64,000 nucleotides of DNA from Apiosordaria backusii (Eukaryota; Ascomycota; Sordariomycetes; Sordariales; Lasiosphaeriaceae): contig JAUKTV010000006.1 of the NCBI GenBank assembly GCA_030549205.1, forward strand, positions 266,501 to 330,500. The letters run 5' to 3'. The notes beneath the pieces are model-generated. The model did not search any database and was not told the origin of the DNA. It saw only the letters and a list, made by a program, of their open reading frames with translations. The translations under genes were made by a program, and so were the position numbers. This document shows positions 23,142-34,483 of the stretch, in pieces. The first letter of the stretch is position 1, and each line of letters opens with the position of its first letter.

Positions 23142-26100
23142 CTAACCACACCCCCAGCCGGCTCCCAAACCCCCCAGTAACCAAACTAGCAAACTTCCCC
23201 CCCCTCCTAACCAGCTCCTCATACCCCCCACCTCCACCACTGACCCAGCCTCCACCATGACAATCCTATCCGCCACCCTCATCATCTCTTTGGAGTGTGT
23301 AACCACAACAACAGCCATTTCCTGCTGCTCATCTTCGACCAACTCCTGAATAACAACCCTCACCGCCTCCGCCCCCTCCGCATCAAGAGCACTGGTCGGC
23401 TCGTCCAACACTAATAACTTTGGCCGACGAGCCAACGCTCGCGCGATGCATAACCGCTGCGCTTGACCACCTGACACTGTCTGCCCTCCTTCTCCTACTA
23501 ATGTGTCATACCCAAGGGGAAGGGAGATGACAAACTCGTGTATCCCCGCTGCGATGGCTGCACTCTCGATATTTTCTTGAGAGGTGAGCAAAGGGGATGA
23601 GTCGGGAAGGCCGTAGGTGATGTTCTCTCTGATGGTGTAGGGGAATAAAATCGGGGTTTGGGGGACGTAGGCGATTGATTGTCTTAGAGACACTGTGTCG
23701 AGGATGGATGAGGGATACCCGGCAAAGGTTAGCGGAGGGGGGGAGCTGGGATTTTGGTTGAGGGGGGAGGGGGTTAGTGGGATTGAAGGGTGGGAGTAGA
23801 GGGGGGAGATGTTGGGAGTGTTGTTGTCGTTGCTGTCTTCCCAGATTGGGGTCGGAGGGGAGAGGACGGGGTGGGGCCTGAAGGGGTGGGAGGATTTCCG
23901 GAGATTGTTGAGCGATAGACGGGTTTTGGCGGGGGAGGTAAGTTCGATGGGGGTGGTAGGGGGAGGAGGGCGATGATAGGAGGGGGCGGTGTCGTTCAGG
24001 GGCTCGTATAACCTGAGAAGGAGGGCAGCTATAGTTGACTTTCCGCAGCCGGACGAGCCGACGATGGCGGTGCAAGTCCTTGCTTCAATCTCGAGGTTGA
24101 TACTTCGCAGAACTTCAGTCTTTGGCGCACCGGGGTAGGCAAACCGGAGGTTGGTCATCTTCACTGGAAGAGGGGTGTCAACCCGCCTGTCGCCTCGTGC
24201 TTCGTGGCTCGAGTTGTGGGAGAGGTTGGCATAATACAGAATCTGAGTCGCGGTGGCTTTGGAGGCGGCGATCTGGGGGACGTTGCTCAGCGCCATGACT
24301 GAGGTACCGAGGGAGAACAAAATCAAGTTAATGACTTTGATCACGTCGGTCACGGTGGTGGAGTTGGTGCTGAGGATCTTGGCGCCGTAGTAAAAGACGA
24401 GGGCAGTCAGGAAAAAGGCGATGGACTGGTAAAAGCCGTAGAAAATCCCGACAAACCCGGCACGCTTGTACCCGAGAAGGTAGGTTGAGTGTGCAGACTT
24501 GGTGTGCTTTCTGGAGAAGTACCGCTCGAGCGTCAGGGCGCGGACAACCTTGATGTTGGCAAAAGTCTCGTTGAAGATGGTGCTTGTCGCGGCGGCGGCG
24601 TCGTTGGCTATCGACTCCCACTTGTCGCTCATGATGGCGTTCCCCCTTGCTGCGGCGATAGCTACCGGGAGACCAGCGAGGGCCACGAGGGTGAGATCCC
24701 ATTTGATGATCAGAGCCCAGACCAGCGAGGCAGTAATCATCAAAGAGACGGTCAAGAGAATGGGCACAAACATGCCAACCAGTTTGCGCATCTCCTCGGC
24801 ATTGCGATCCAGACACTGGGTGATCCGATTGGGAGAGTGGTTGGCCTTATCAAACCACGACTTGGGCTGGCTGAGGATACGTCTGATGGCTTCGGCGCGA
24901 AGTGCATTGACCCATTTCTGAGCGACCTTTTCCAAGAAGAAATACCCCAAAAAGGTGGCACTGGCGTCAACGACGGCAACAATCGCCAAGTAGCCAGCCC
25001 ATTTAGAGCCTGCTGACTCGGGACCCTCAGGCAGCCAGAACGCTCCAATGAGGTTGGCAAAGATGAAAGAAAACACCGGGTTGCCAGCTGCGATTACCAG
25101 GCAAAGAAGCAGACCGAGAATCAGCTGAAGTCTACCTCTCTTGTCAAGCGTGGGCCAAACAGTCTTCAAGATGGCCATGAGAGATGGAAGCCGATGACCC
25201 TTAATCGTCCGCCCCTTCTTCTTGTCCTTCTTGCTTGCCAAGTTCTCTAGAAAGAACTTTTCCAGAGAGTCGAGGGACGCCTGGCTGTCTGACACAGATG
25301 GTTTCTTCCCTTGCCGGGCATTCGGGATTCGGCTGCTCTGCACTTCGCGTCCCATTGCTGTGACGATGTGCATGCTCTGTGGTCGGAGGGAGATGTGAGA
25401 CGTTGGTCTTGCGGTAGTGGAACGCCGACGATGTTGAGGAGGAGGCGGCTGAACGGGATCAGGTTTCCACGACATGCGAGGGAAAAAGCCGAGCGAATGC
25501 ATCCTAGGATTGTCGATGATTGCCCCGCGGAGGAACTTGCCATATCTAGCCTCGTGAACTGGCTCATCATCAGACAGCTCATAGTCGGACTCAGAGTGGC
25601 TGGTCACTGCGCTTGAGCCTCTCGAAGAGCACGCATCGTCCGCCGAAGCCAACAACGAACCGAAAAGTCCGTCCTCTTCAGTGGCAATCTCTTTGCTGGT
25701 GCCCTGTTGAACAACCCGACCATCGGCCATGACGTAGACAAAGTCGTCATCTTCAATATATCCGACCTCGTGAGTGATGATGATGGTAGTCTTGTCCTTT
25801 CGCCAGATCCGAATGGCTTCCATGATCATGGTTCTGCTGACAGGATCCAAGCCGCTGGTAATCTCGTCGAGGATAAGAACCGGTGGATCACGAAGCTTCG
25901 CTCTGGCAAGTGCAAGCCTCTGCTGTTGTCCACCACTGAGATTATAGCCGCCAGCACCGAGCTGCGTGTTAATGCCATCGGGCATGCCAGAGATAGTTGA
26001 CTGGAGAAGTGCCATGCTGCAAGCATCCTGAATCAATTCGGGAGGGACATCGTCCGGGTCAGTGGCACCAAAGGCAACATTTTTAGCGAACGTGTCGTTG

Positions 26101-27595
26101 AACAGGATGCTCGATTGTTGGATGAGCGTGACGTTGCGGCGTAGCCATTCCAGGTCAAGCGTGGTAACATCATGACCATCCACCGTGATCCGCCCGTCGG
26201 TGGGCTCGTAGAATCTCAGCATCAGATTTCCCAGGGTGCTCTTTCCAGAACCACTCCTACCGACGACGAAAGTGAGTTCACCCTCGGGAAAGTGGAACGC
26301 CGATGGCTCGAGTACCGTCTTGGTCGGATTGGAAGGATAGGCGAAGCTCACGTTGGTCATCTTGATGTCGCCGGTGCAGCCTGAAGGTTTCTTCCACCCG
26401 TTGTTCTTGTCAAGCTTCTCATTCGCCTCCTGCCCAGCCACATTCTTGAGCAACTGCGCAGCCTGCATTCCCTTCGCCAAGATCAGCCACTCAGGCCCTA
26501 GAGTCTCTAAGCTCTTGAAGGCGCTCAGGGCAGCATAAAAGGTCGTGAGCGCGTTTCCCGGGGTCAGGTCACCTCTTCCGACAAGGACGACAGCAAAGTA
26601 AAAGCCCACAACAAACAACATAATCATCCACATCTTGATGTAACTCATCTGGCCGCAGTTGCAGAGCACTTGTCTCGAGTAGTATTTGGCAGATCGGCGA
26701 ATGGCTGAGATGAATTGGAATGCTTCTTGATCAGCTGCATTGTAAACCTTGACGAGATCTATGGACGTCGTTGCGGCCGTGGCATGTTTTGCAGCCTCTG
26801 CCAACTCTCTCTTCTGCCCCTCAATGGCGGGATCGAGGAACCGACTGATGCCCCAGAGGATCACAGCCGATGGTACGCCAGTAGCGAGCAACACCAGCGT
26901 GAGCTTCCAGGAGAAAACAAAGGCCACAATGAAACAAGCCACAAAAACTAGCACGTCGCAGACTAAGAAGCCCAACGTTTGAGAAGTGGCCAACTGAAGC
27001 TCTCGGGTTTGCCTATCACTGTGTCAGCTTGACTACTGCTCGTAACATCAAACTATTTGACTTACGTCTGCACCTGCACAAGCAGCGCCCATACACCCTC
27101 GCCTCTCAGATCATACCAACCCGCCGTCTTGCGCAATAACGCCCCGAACATGACCTCGCGTGTTGTCCTGGCCCTCAGTTCGCCAGAGACGACCCACAGG
27201 GCAATGTCGATGGAGGAAAACAGCCACACTCCCAAGCCGAGGAGGACAAAGTAGATGGACCATTGTGAGATCTGAGAGACGAACTCGGTGGGTGTTAGGG
27301 AGCCGGCTCCCCATTTTGACACAATCTCGAAGATCTTGCCAAGCATGATGGCATATGCGGTGCGGCCAGCCGCAACTAGCGAAGCAGTAAAGAACGAGAG
27401 AAGAATGAGGGGGATGTGTTTCGGCCGAGTGAAGCTGAACAGCGTTGCAAAGGTTGATCTTGTCGCGGAGACTGGCGCAGCCTTTTCTTGTTCACTCGGG
27501 GACTCCTCCATTTTGATGGCGAGGTCGTCTCGCTCTTTTGTCGAAGTCGGGTACCCATTGAGGGTGGAGGACTGGGGAATTGACGAAGATCCCAT
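23142..27595 (-). CDS. Full-length ABC exporter, STE6 (a-factor pheromone) type
   Basis: A B-family ABC transporter in TMD-NBD-TMD-NBD order, like yeast Ste6, which exports a farnesylated mating peptide across the plasma membrane. Exons are 27066-27595 and 23142-27012, giving 1466 residues; MGSSS at 27595 is the chosen start. NBD1 (about residue 430) has GRSGSGKST, LSGGQQQRLALARA and LILDEITSGLD. NBD2 (about 1170) has GSSGCGKST, VSGGQAQRLCIARALA and LLVLDEPTSALD. A long Ser/Pro/Arg-rich linker joins the halves, and NBD2 carries a Pro/Thr/Ser-rich insertion of about 80 residues between Walker A and its Q-loop region. In the last 50 residues the frame appears to slip at six C's (23224-23229): one more base would give the usual tail after VEVGG. 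A related multidrug exporter is the alternative function. Confidence 0.9.
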
Positions 27596-28014
27596 GTTAA
27601 CTTCGATATGTCCCTCGTGACAGAGACTTTGGAATTGGTCAAAACGAAGGGAGCCGGGTGTTATCGATCCGCCGAGACGGGTGCGGCTAGAAAGTATGGG
27701 AAAAAGAAGTCGGGTTTCGGTGTGGAACAATTTCCCGAAAAAAAGTTTCTGAAGCTTCCATGATTGCCGCCTCTTGGTTCCTGAGTATAATGGGACGCGT
27801 GGTGAAGCTGCAAGTCTTTGTGTGATCTTAGTATTGTGGTGTGGTGCTCTTCAGGGGCTGGGGCCGAGGACAATATTAAAGGGGCACAAAGCGTTGCTGG
27901 GGGCTGCACACAAGGGTTGCAAAAAGGATACAGGCACAGACGACATCATCTCACTTGAGAAGAGCAGTAAATGGGTCAGGTAAGTATCATTTGGGCATCC
28001 AAAAATATTATTCT
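27596..28014. other. Intergenic region
   Basis: Upstream of the ABC transporter and downstream of the PBDC1 homolog. No gene is supported. Confidence 0.5.
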
Positions 28015-28643
28015 TCAAGCGCTAGATCCAGAAGCCTGGGCCTTCTCTTGTTGCGCCTTTTCGTAGATCCAGTCGTTCAAGCCAAGCTTGTTTCTCGCAA
28101 TCTCGACAGCATAGAACTGCATTCTTGGTACTGTTCAATGGATTAGCGGTCAATAGCTTGGACATGTTCCTAGTCACGGACATACCGAAAATGGTATCCT
28201 TCTCGGTATACTCGGACTTGGGGTTGGAGCGGAGCATGGTGCCATAGTTGTAGTCATCAACTCTCTTGTCATAGGCCATCATGAACTTGCGCCACCTGTC
28301 CTTGCCGGTCTTGCTCTTCATCTCGTCCTCGTCGATGGTGGCAGCGGGATCGAACTCGGGGAAATCGGTCTTGAGGTGCTCGTAGATCTCGTCGTCGATC
28401 TTGGTCAGGCGCAGGGTCGAGCCCTTGACCTTTTCGAGGATGGCCCAGTAGGTGGCCATGTGCTGGACAGCCTTGACGGCGAATTGCTTCTCGATCTATA
28501 GCATGCAATTGTCAGTCGGGGGCGCAACAGCCCTGGGCGCAATGGGGGGGCTGGGCAAACTAGGAAATGGGCTGTCGCACATCCTCGAGATTGTCCGCAT
28601 TTTCAGCGTCGAAGTTCTTGGGAACGGGGCCTCCGACAGACAT
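28015..28643 (-). CDS. PBDC1 / yeast YPL225W homolog
   Basis: Small conserved eukaryotic protein; the yeast homolog has been described as a dedicated chaperone for translation elongation factor eEF1A at the ribosome. Exons are 28581-28643, 28186-28495 and 28015-28130, giving 162 residues, close to the yeast length. Conserved blocks run across the introns: NADNLEDIEKQFAV spans intron 1, RLTKIDDEIYEHL and RWRKFMMAYDKRVDDYNYGT lie in exon 2, and RMQFYAVEIARNKLGLNDW is in exon 3. The database domain name (polysaccharide biosynthesis) is misleading for this family. The C-terminal Gln/Lys/Ser tail is not conserved. The small first and last exons lie in other frames and are easily missed. Confidence 0.93.
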
Positions 28644-29772
28644 TGTGATGGGCGGTTTGTATGATCCAGGTAGAGATTTGTTTGTAACTGTCTAGAGAGC
28701 AGAATTATGGGCGCTGCCGTGGAGGGCTGTTCTATCGTAAAAATGTTGGAGGCAAAAATACCAAGGACCGACACAGCGAGAACACCACCAGAAGCTCCAA
28801 GCGGCTGCCAGAGCTTATGGTGGGGTGACTGACGTTTTTGCGCGGGGTTACCGGGGTCAGGCTGCTATCGATAAGAAACCTGTCAAGATCTTATCTTATC
28901 TCATCTCATGTTGAGGACCCGCTTTTGACATCTGCCAAGCCATTTCCATCAATCCACAGCCAAGACTGCCTCACTGCGTACCACACAATGTTCAACATCA
29001 CGTTCGCATTCCTCAGTTCACTATCGCATCTCGTTGAATACCCTGTCTCACTCTGCTTCTTTCTGTTTTGCATCTGCTACATACATAATGGCTGTGTCCC
29101 CACTTCAGGGTCCGGCTGGTTGGTGTTGGCGCCGTTAGCTGTGTCCGAAAGAACAACATCGCCGTTGGGCTCCCGTCACCGACAGTGGGGGTAATGTAAG
29201 GGGCCATGAGCTATGATGCGTACTCTCCAAGTCTGGCTCTTGTAGCACAAGACCGGAGCAGCTTAATCACGAAAGTCCAACACGGTATCCGAATGGCTTG
29301 CGTCGACCGTCCGCTTGCACCAGAGTCGGCAACTTCAGCAGTCTGTTCTGCCTCGAGCACGCAAATATATATAATATATTACGACTCTTCAAGGCTAGCG
29401 AATGGAGACACAACAACTATCAGAGCCCGCACTAGTCGCAACAGGACACCCAGATCCCATTTCGAGCTTACTGGACGACAAAGATGATGAAGCCCCTTTG
29501 GAGGACGGGACTGGCAATGTTTTGGCAGCCACGAACAGAATCAAACGAGACAACAGCGCCGGTCAATCCTCAGTTTCAGCTTTGGCTGGCTGTGTTCCGC
29601 GGTTGCCTCTCAAACAAGCTGAGTTGTCAGTTCTTCGCTTGCTTTGTCGCTTTTCGCTCTGTCCTACCGAACCTGCTACCACAAACCCACCGCTTGTCCC
29701 CTCTCTGTACCGCACGCGTACTTGCTAGTTGCCACTGGTCCTGGGCCACGGCACAGACACCTGTCCTGTATC
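28644..29772. other. Intergenic region with upstream open frame
   Basis: Divergent promoter region of the PBDC1 homolog and the large unknown gene. An ATG at 29402 opens a 108-codon frame that overlaps the start region of the large gene in another frame. It could be an upstream ORF or a missed first exon; the sequence does not settle this. Confidence 0.4.
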
Positions 29773-32700
29773 ATGAGGTCTAGAGTATTTGATACTAAAG
29801 TGTCGAGATTCAGGTTGCCTGCACCGATATCATCTGGGGTCAACCAGATAGTCCAAACAGCACAAGCTTCGCAGCCTCTCCAGCCTCCTACGCCAAAAAG
29901 AGGCTCTCAAGTAGTACATTGCCCTTCGAAGTCGCACAGTTCCCAGGCCGCGCGTCCCAGGCCGCTGTCAATCTCATCGGTACCTAAGCCTTCTTTGATA
30001 CCGTCGATCACGACAGTGAACGCAATTGTAAAGCCTTCAAGCGCCTCCAAACCAGCGAAGAACAACAGTCGGCGCACAACTCCCTCAACACAGTCCCAAT
30101 CAGGACCAAGAACCTTAACTACGCCAACACCACCAAGAGTTCCAATAGCACAACATGGCCGAGGTGCAACACCCTCAACAAAAGCCCCTGCCCCACCGAG
30201 GGCAAAAACGAGCCGGACTGAAATCAGAAGGCAATCGCTTTCCGGGATACCAGCTGCTTTGGGGTCCCCCATTACTCTGCCCTCAACTGGGGTACCAAAG
30301 TCCCAGACTCGATCACGTCCCGTCAGCCTTTTGGGCGCACCGTCATCGGGGTTGCGCGCATGGCAAACTGGCCCAAAGGTGCCTTCTCCTGCACCAACGC
30401 CCACACCCACAAAGACGAAAAGACTGTCGACCCCTATTGGAACAAGGGGAGCGGGTTCCGTCTCAAAGGATGGAAATTCAACCAACGGAAATCTACCACC
30501 TACCAGGTCCCCTACTCCTCGTGAGGGCGTCAAAGCCTCCACAACGCAGTCCACAATTTTCGGGAGACCATCTCTCGTACAGGATGCAGTAAAGATGCTA
30601 AATACGTCTTCCAAACCTTCAAACGTCCAAGTAAAATCGAAGCAGCTTGGGACAAGGTCTGCAAAGCATTCCGTTGCCCAAGAAGCAACCGGCAGACTGG
30701 CGAAGCAAACCGCTACAAATGCCTCTACGAGGACTTCTGGAAAGGTACCTGCAAGGCAACCAACTCCAACCACTCCGAGAAGGCACTCGGTCACACCAGA
30801 GACAACAGCCAGGCCAGAAAGAGCGTCTGCGGGCCCTACGTCTACGGGGATTCCAGCCAAGTCGGCTACCGGCCCACCAGCTGCGGCCCCTTCCGGGAGA
30901 CATTCTGCCACGCAAGAAAGAACCCACGACACAAGAGGAGTGAAGGATTCAGACCATGGGTACTCGTCAAACCGCTCCGTCTCCAGGCCAAATTCTCGAG
31001 GTCCAGCAAGAATACACGGGAAACAGCTCCAGATGGTAATTCCATCTTCAAGCCAATCGGCCCATGTGAGGCTACCAATAACGCCGATATCTGCAACGTC
31101 GACAGCTCCCCCAAAGCTCCCTTCACCCCTAACTCTGGCCCCATCCAAAGGTTTATCACATCCTCCAGCAACTCCCGCGCCGACAACAGATTTGACAAAG
31201 CTCCCACCGACTCCGATATCGTCGACAGTTCCCAGCAAAATCCCCACCACCCCAGCTGTAGTGGCGACCATATCAACACTCCCGCCAACCCCAGCATTAC
31301 CAACGGCTCCACCAAAGCCTCCAGATACCCCAGCTTCATCCCAAACAGCCCTGCTCCGAACTTTATCTTCACGACAGTGTTTAGAGGAGGACTCTAAAAT
31401 TTCACCAGGATTACAGAATTATTCCACAAACACAGAATCATATCTTAATTCTGAAACTGGTGTTGACCTGCAACCACTACCCTCAGGAGCTGGTGGGGAT
31501 ACAAAGGAGACCAAGATAGTGGAAACACAATCGTTTCGAGCCCCAGAGCCGAAACAAAGCAAGGACAGGGAAACGGTGTCAAACCACGAGGTACAAATAA
31601 CAAGTCCGTCGGATTTGCGAGCACCTCCAAACACGCCGATTGTGCGAACGCCTTGCAACCCGCAGGAAAACGACGCAGAAGGTCCATCGGCTGTCCCATT
31701 TCACCCACTTTCAAGTGGTGGGCTCTTTATTTCTGGCGACGAACGACGCATACAAAGGCAACAAACTCCGAAACGGACCAGGTCGGTTGGGTATGCCCCT
31801 CCGGTGAGAATTCTCAGATCTCCAGAACGGGCCCCTGTCCCACTCGAGTACCCCCCCTGGGATCGAACTGTTGAGGTAACGTGGGAGAGAACACTCAACA
31901 ACCCGCCAGACAAGTTCATCTTTGACAAAGACCTCTCCTTCCAGCAAGGAGTACTTCGCCTTAGAAAGGAGCGGGCTTTGCGAGACCCTGGCGGCACACA
32001 CGACACAAACCGCAAGGGCCTCCAAAATGGAAAGTATGCCCAGCTGAAAGGTCTCGGAAGGTCGAAAGCATGCCTATACTTCTTTCTGCCCGACCGAGCC
32101 CGCTTCAAAATTACCAATATGATCCTCAATCATCTGAATACAGGAACCGAAAACCCCAAACCTGTTCGCATGAACCCGCCACGTCACTACGAGCCAATAT
32201 GGCCCCTGCATCCTTTGCATGGACGGAAGCTCTGGACGACTGAGTATCTGGACTCCTTCTCGTCTGCCATTTCCCCTCTGTACCGTTACATGTCAGTCTG
32301 CTACGACATGCGCGTCGACTTCCTGGCAGCCTTCTTCCTTGCGCGGAGATTTCATGTTGTTTACAGCCCGTTTGTGGCAGAGAAGAACTGTCCAGCAGCG
32401 ACGCTCCTGATGGATGCCTATGTCCCCTTGATGAGATACATCACGCTTGAGGTCGATTACACCAAGTTAGGCGGGAATGTGCATCCGATCGCTGTCAGTG
32501 TGGATCAATGGAGAGGACTAGAGAGGGTCCGTCAGTTGGTGGCGAGATTCACGAATCTCCAGTGTACGAGAGCTGACGGGGTGAACATCGGAAACCTGTG
32601 CTTGATGGTGCGCAGGTATTATGGTTTTCGGGAGGGAATGAGGTGGAAGAAGGGATCTGCAGAAAGACGAGTGAAGCATGATGAACCGGAACCAAAACCT

Positions 32701-33847
32701 AAATCCGACGCCGAGGTGGGTGCAAGTACTGAGCCTGGTGGGAATGACGAGGATGATGACGAAGGTAAGCGTTCATGCTCCTGTTGCAACACAACACGCT
32801 CGCTAACACGATCTAGAACTTGTCCCATACCATCCAGATGCCTATCTCTGCGTCCTAGACCCCTTGAAAATGATTGGCCACCGCATTGACAGTCTTATAG
32901 TTGTCGGCACCACGAGAAGCTACGCGAATGAACTAATATACGCCGTCTGGGGAAAGGATGAGATACCAAGGGGTCCCGGCTGGAAGGCGCAAATCGAGAA
33001 GCACCGCAAGTATCGAACCGCAGCTACCTTTCCGTTCACGCCTGGTCAGAGGTCCGCCTTGACGCGCCCCGGCAAAAACGGGGGCCTACAGCTTACACGC
33101 CACACGCGTGATCCGCGAAACTGGATGGGCTCGTACGGGTGCAAACTGCGACCAGAAGTCAAGATAGTCGAATCGAACTTGGTGCCGGGGCGGACAAAGT
33201 ACGGCTTCCACTGGAATGAACAGCTCGGATCTAGTCCCATGAGTGGCGTCCTGACGATTGTCAAGCTGCCATCGGACAAGCACCTCCCCAAACTTGTCAT
33301 GAAACCGGTCGAGTCAACCCAAAGCTTTAGTTCTATCATTCTATCCAGAGCCTTCAACCGGACTCCAAGGGGAATTAGACCTCCACCAGCTGGCCCCTCG
33401 TCACCTCTACTTAACACTACCTCAGTGTCAGCTACAGCACCAGGCTCGGGCTCCATATCACCGCCCATCACGAAGCCGAGTCCTCTTTCTCAAATCACTT
33501 TCCTCGGTGAGGAATCTGCTGATGAAGGTCAGCAGAACGGGCAACAGTCGTCACTACATACCGAGGCTGAGCACCCAGAAGAAGATGGGGAAGATCACTG
33601 GAAACGGCACATTTGGAAGCCGCCTAAGATCCCGTTGGGGCAGCTGATCAAAAGGCATGCCAAGTCGATAACGAAGAAGAGGTCGAGCAACAGGCTGAGC
33701 GAGGCTGAGTCGGAACAGGATAATCAGAGTGGCGCTGGTTCGGAAGATCAAAAGGGGACCTTTGGGAAGCTGATGAAGAGGGCGAGTAGTAGTGTATTGG
33801 GCAAGGGCTTTTTTGGAAAGAGGGGGATGCAAACGCACCGGTATTAG
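29773..33847 (+). CDS. Large protein of unknown function, disordered N-terminus
   Basis: I do not recognise this family. Exons 29773-32764 and 32817-33847 (intron 52 nt, GTAAGC...CTAAC...TAG) join in frame to 1340 residues. Residues 1 to about 650 are Ser/Thr/Pro-rich and basic, with repeated SxTPTP-type runs, and look disordered. From about residue 700 the composition becomes globular: GVLRLRKERALRDPGG, ACLYFFLPDRARFKITNMIL, YMSVCYDMRVDFLAAFFLAR and, across the intron, LVPYHPDAYLCVLDPLKM. The C-terminus is again Ser-rich, then basic (KRHAKSITKKRSSNR). No catalytic motif, signal peptide or membrane segment is evident. The long antisense frames opposite exon 1 are shadows. The start could be further upstream. 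Confidence 0.75.
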
Positions 33848-34483
33848 TTGGTGAGGCTGTGAGGTCGTCGTTGGGGTGCGACTTGTTACTTGGCTAGCAG
33901 AAAATGCAAAGATGCACTAGAGAGATATTGTATGTTTTACACTCAATACAACCGCCTTTGCTTTACTTGCAGATCCCCCAACTGACCTGACCCAAGAGAC
34001 TAGTAAAACATTGCCCACCCAGTCATGCTGTGGTTCAGTCTTTCCCAACTCCGATGAACTCGAACAGCACTATGACACGAAAAATGAGAACCACAGCCCC
34101 GTGTGCTCTTTCTAGCTTCCCCTCAAGTCTCGACGACTTCCCTCCGAACGCCTTCAAACAAAGGCATGTTTCGCTGCGCTTCAAGCTGGGTGCGCTGACC
34201 ACCCATTAACGGAAACACATCATCATTGCTTTTCTGTAACATCGTCTGAAGGAAATGCCGCACAGAATCATGTCGTGTGGGCAGAAGTTCAGCTCCGCGA
34301 TCCAGCGTCGTCGAGAACCCTTTTTTGTATAAGTACCCCCCTACCTAGGTACCTTTCCCACCACCACCAGCCAGGAGTTCAGAGCCAGCAGGCCCTCAGC
34401 ACTTGACAGCAAGAACGGGCTTTTTACTATTCAAAGCGACCGATTTTGTCTTTACCACTGCCGTATCGCTGGAAACCTGGAAT
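33848..34483. other. Intergenic region
   Basis: No gene is supported. A CTACCTAGGTACC motif lies at 34341, followed by the CA-rich leader of the Cys-rich gene. Confidence 0.45.

Noticed and set aside
29907..31271. 454-codon minus-strand frame
   Set aside because: It lies opposite the Ser/Thr/Pro-rich half of the 1340-residue gene and translates as Gly/Val low complexity, as expected for a shadow.
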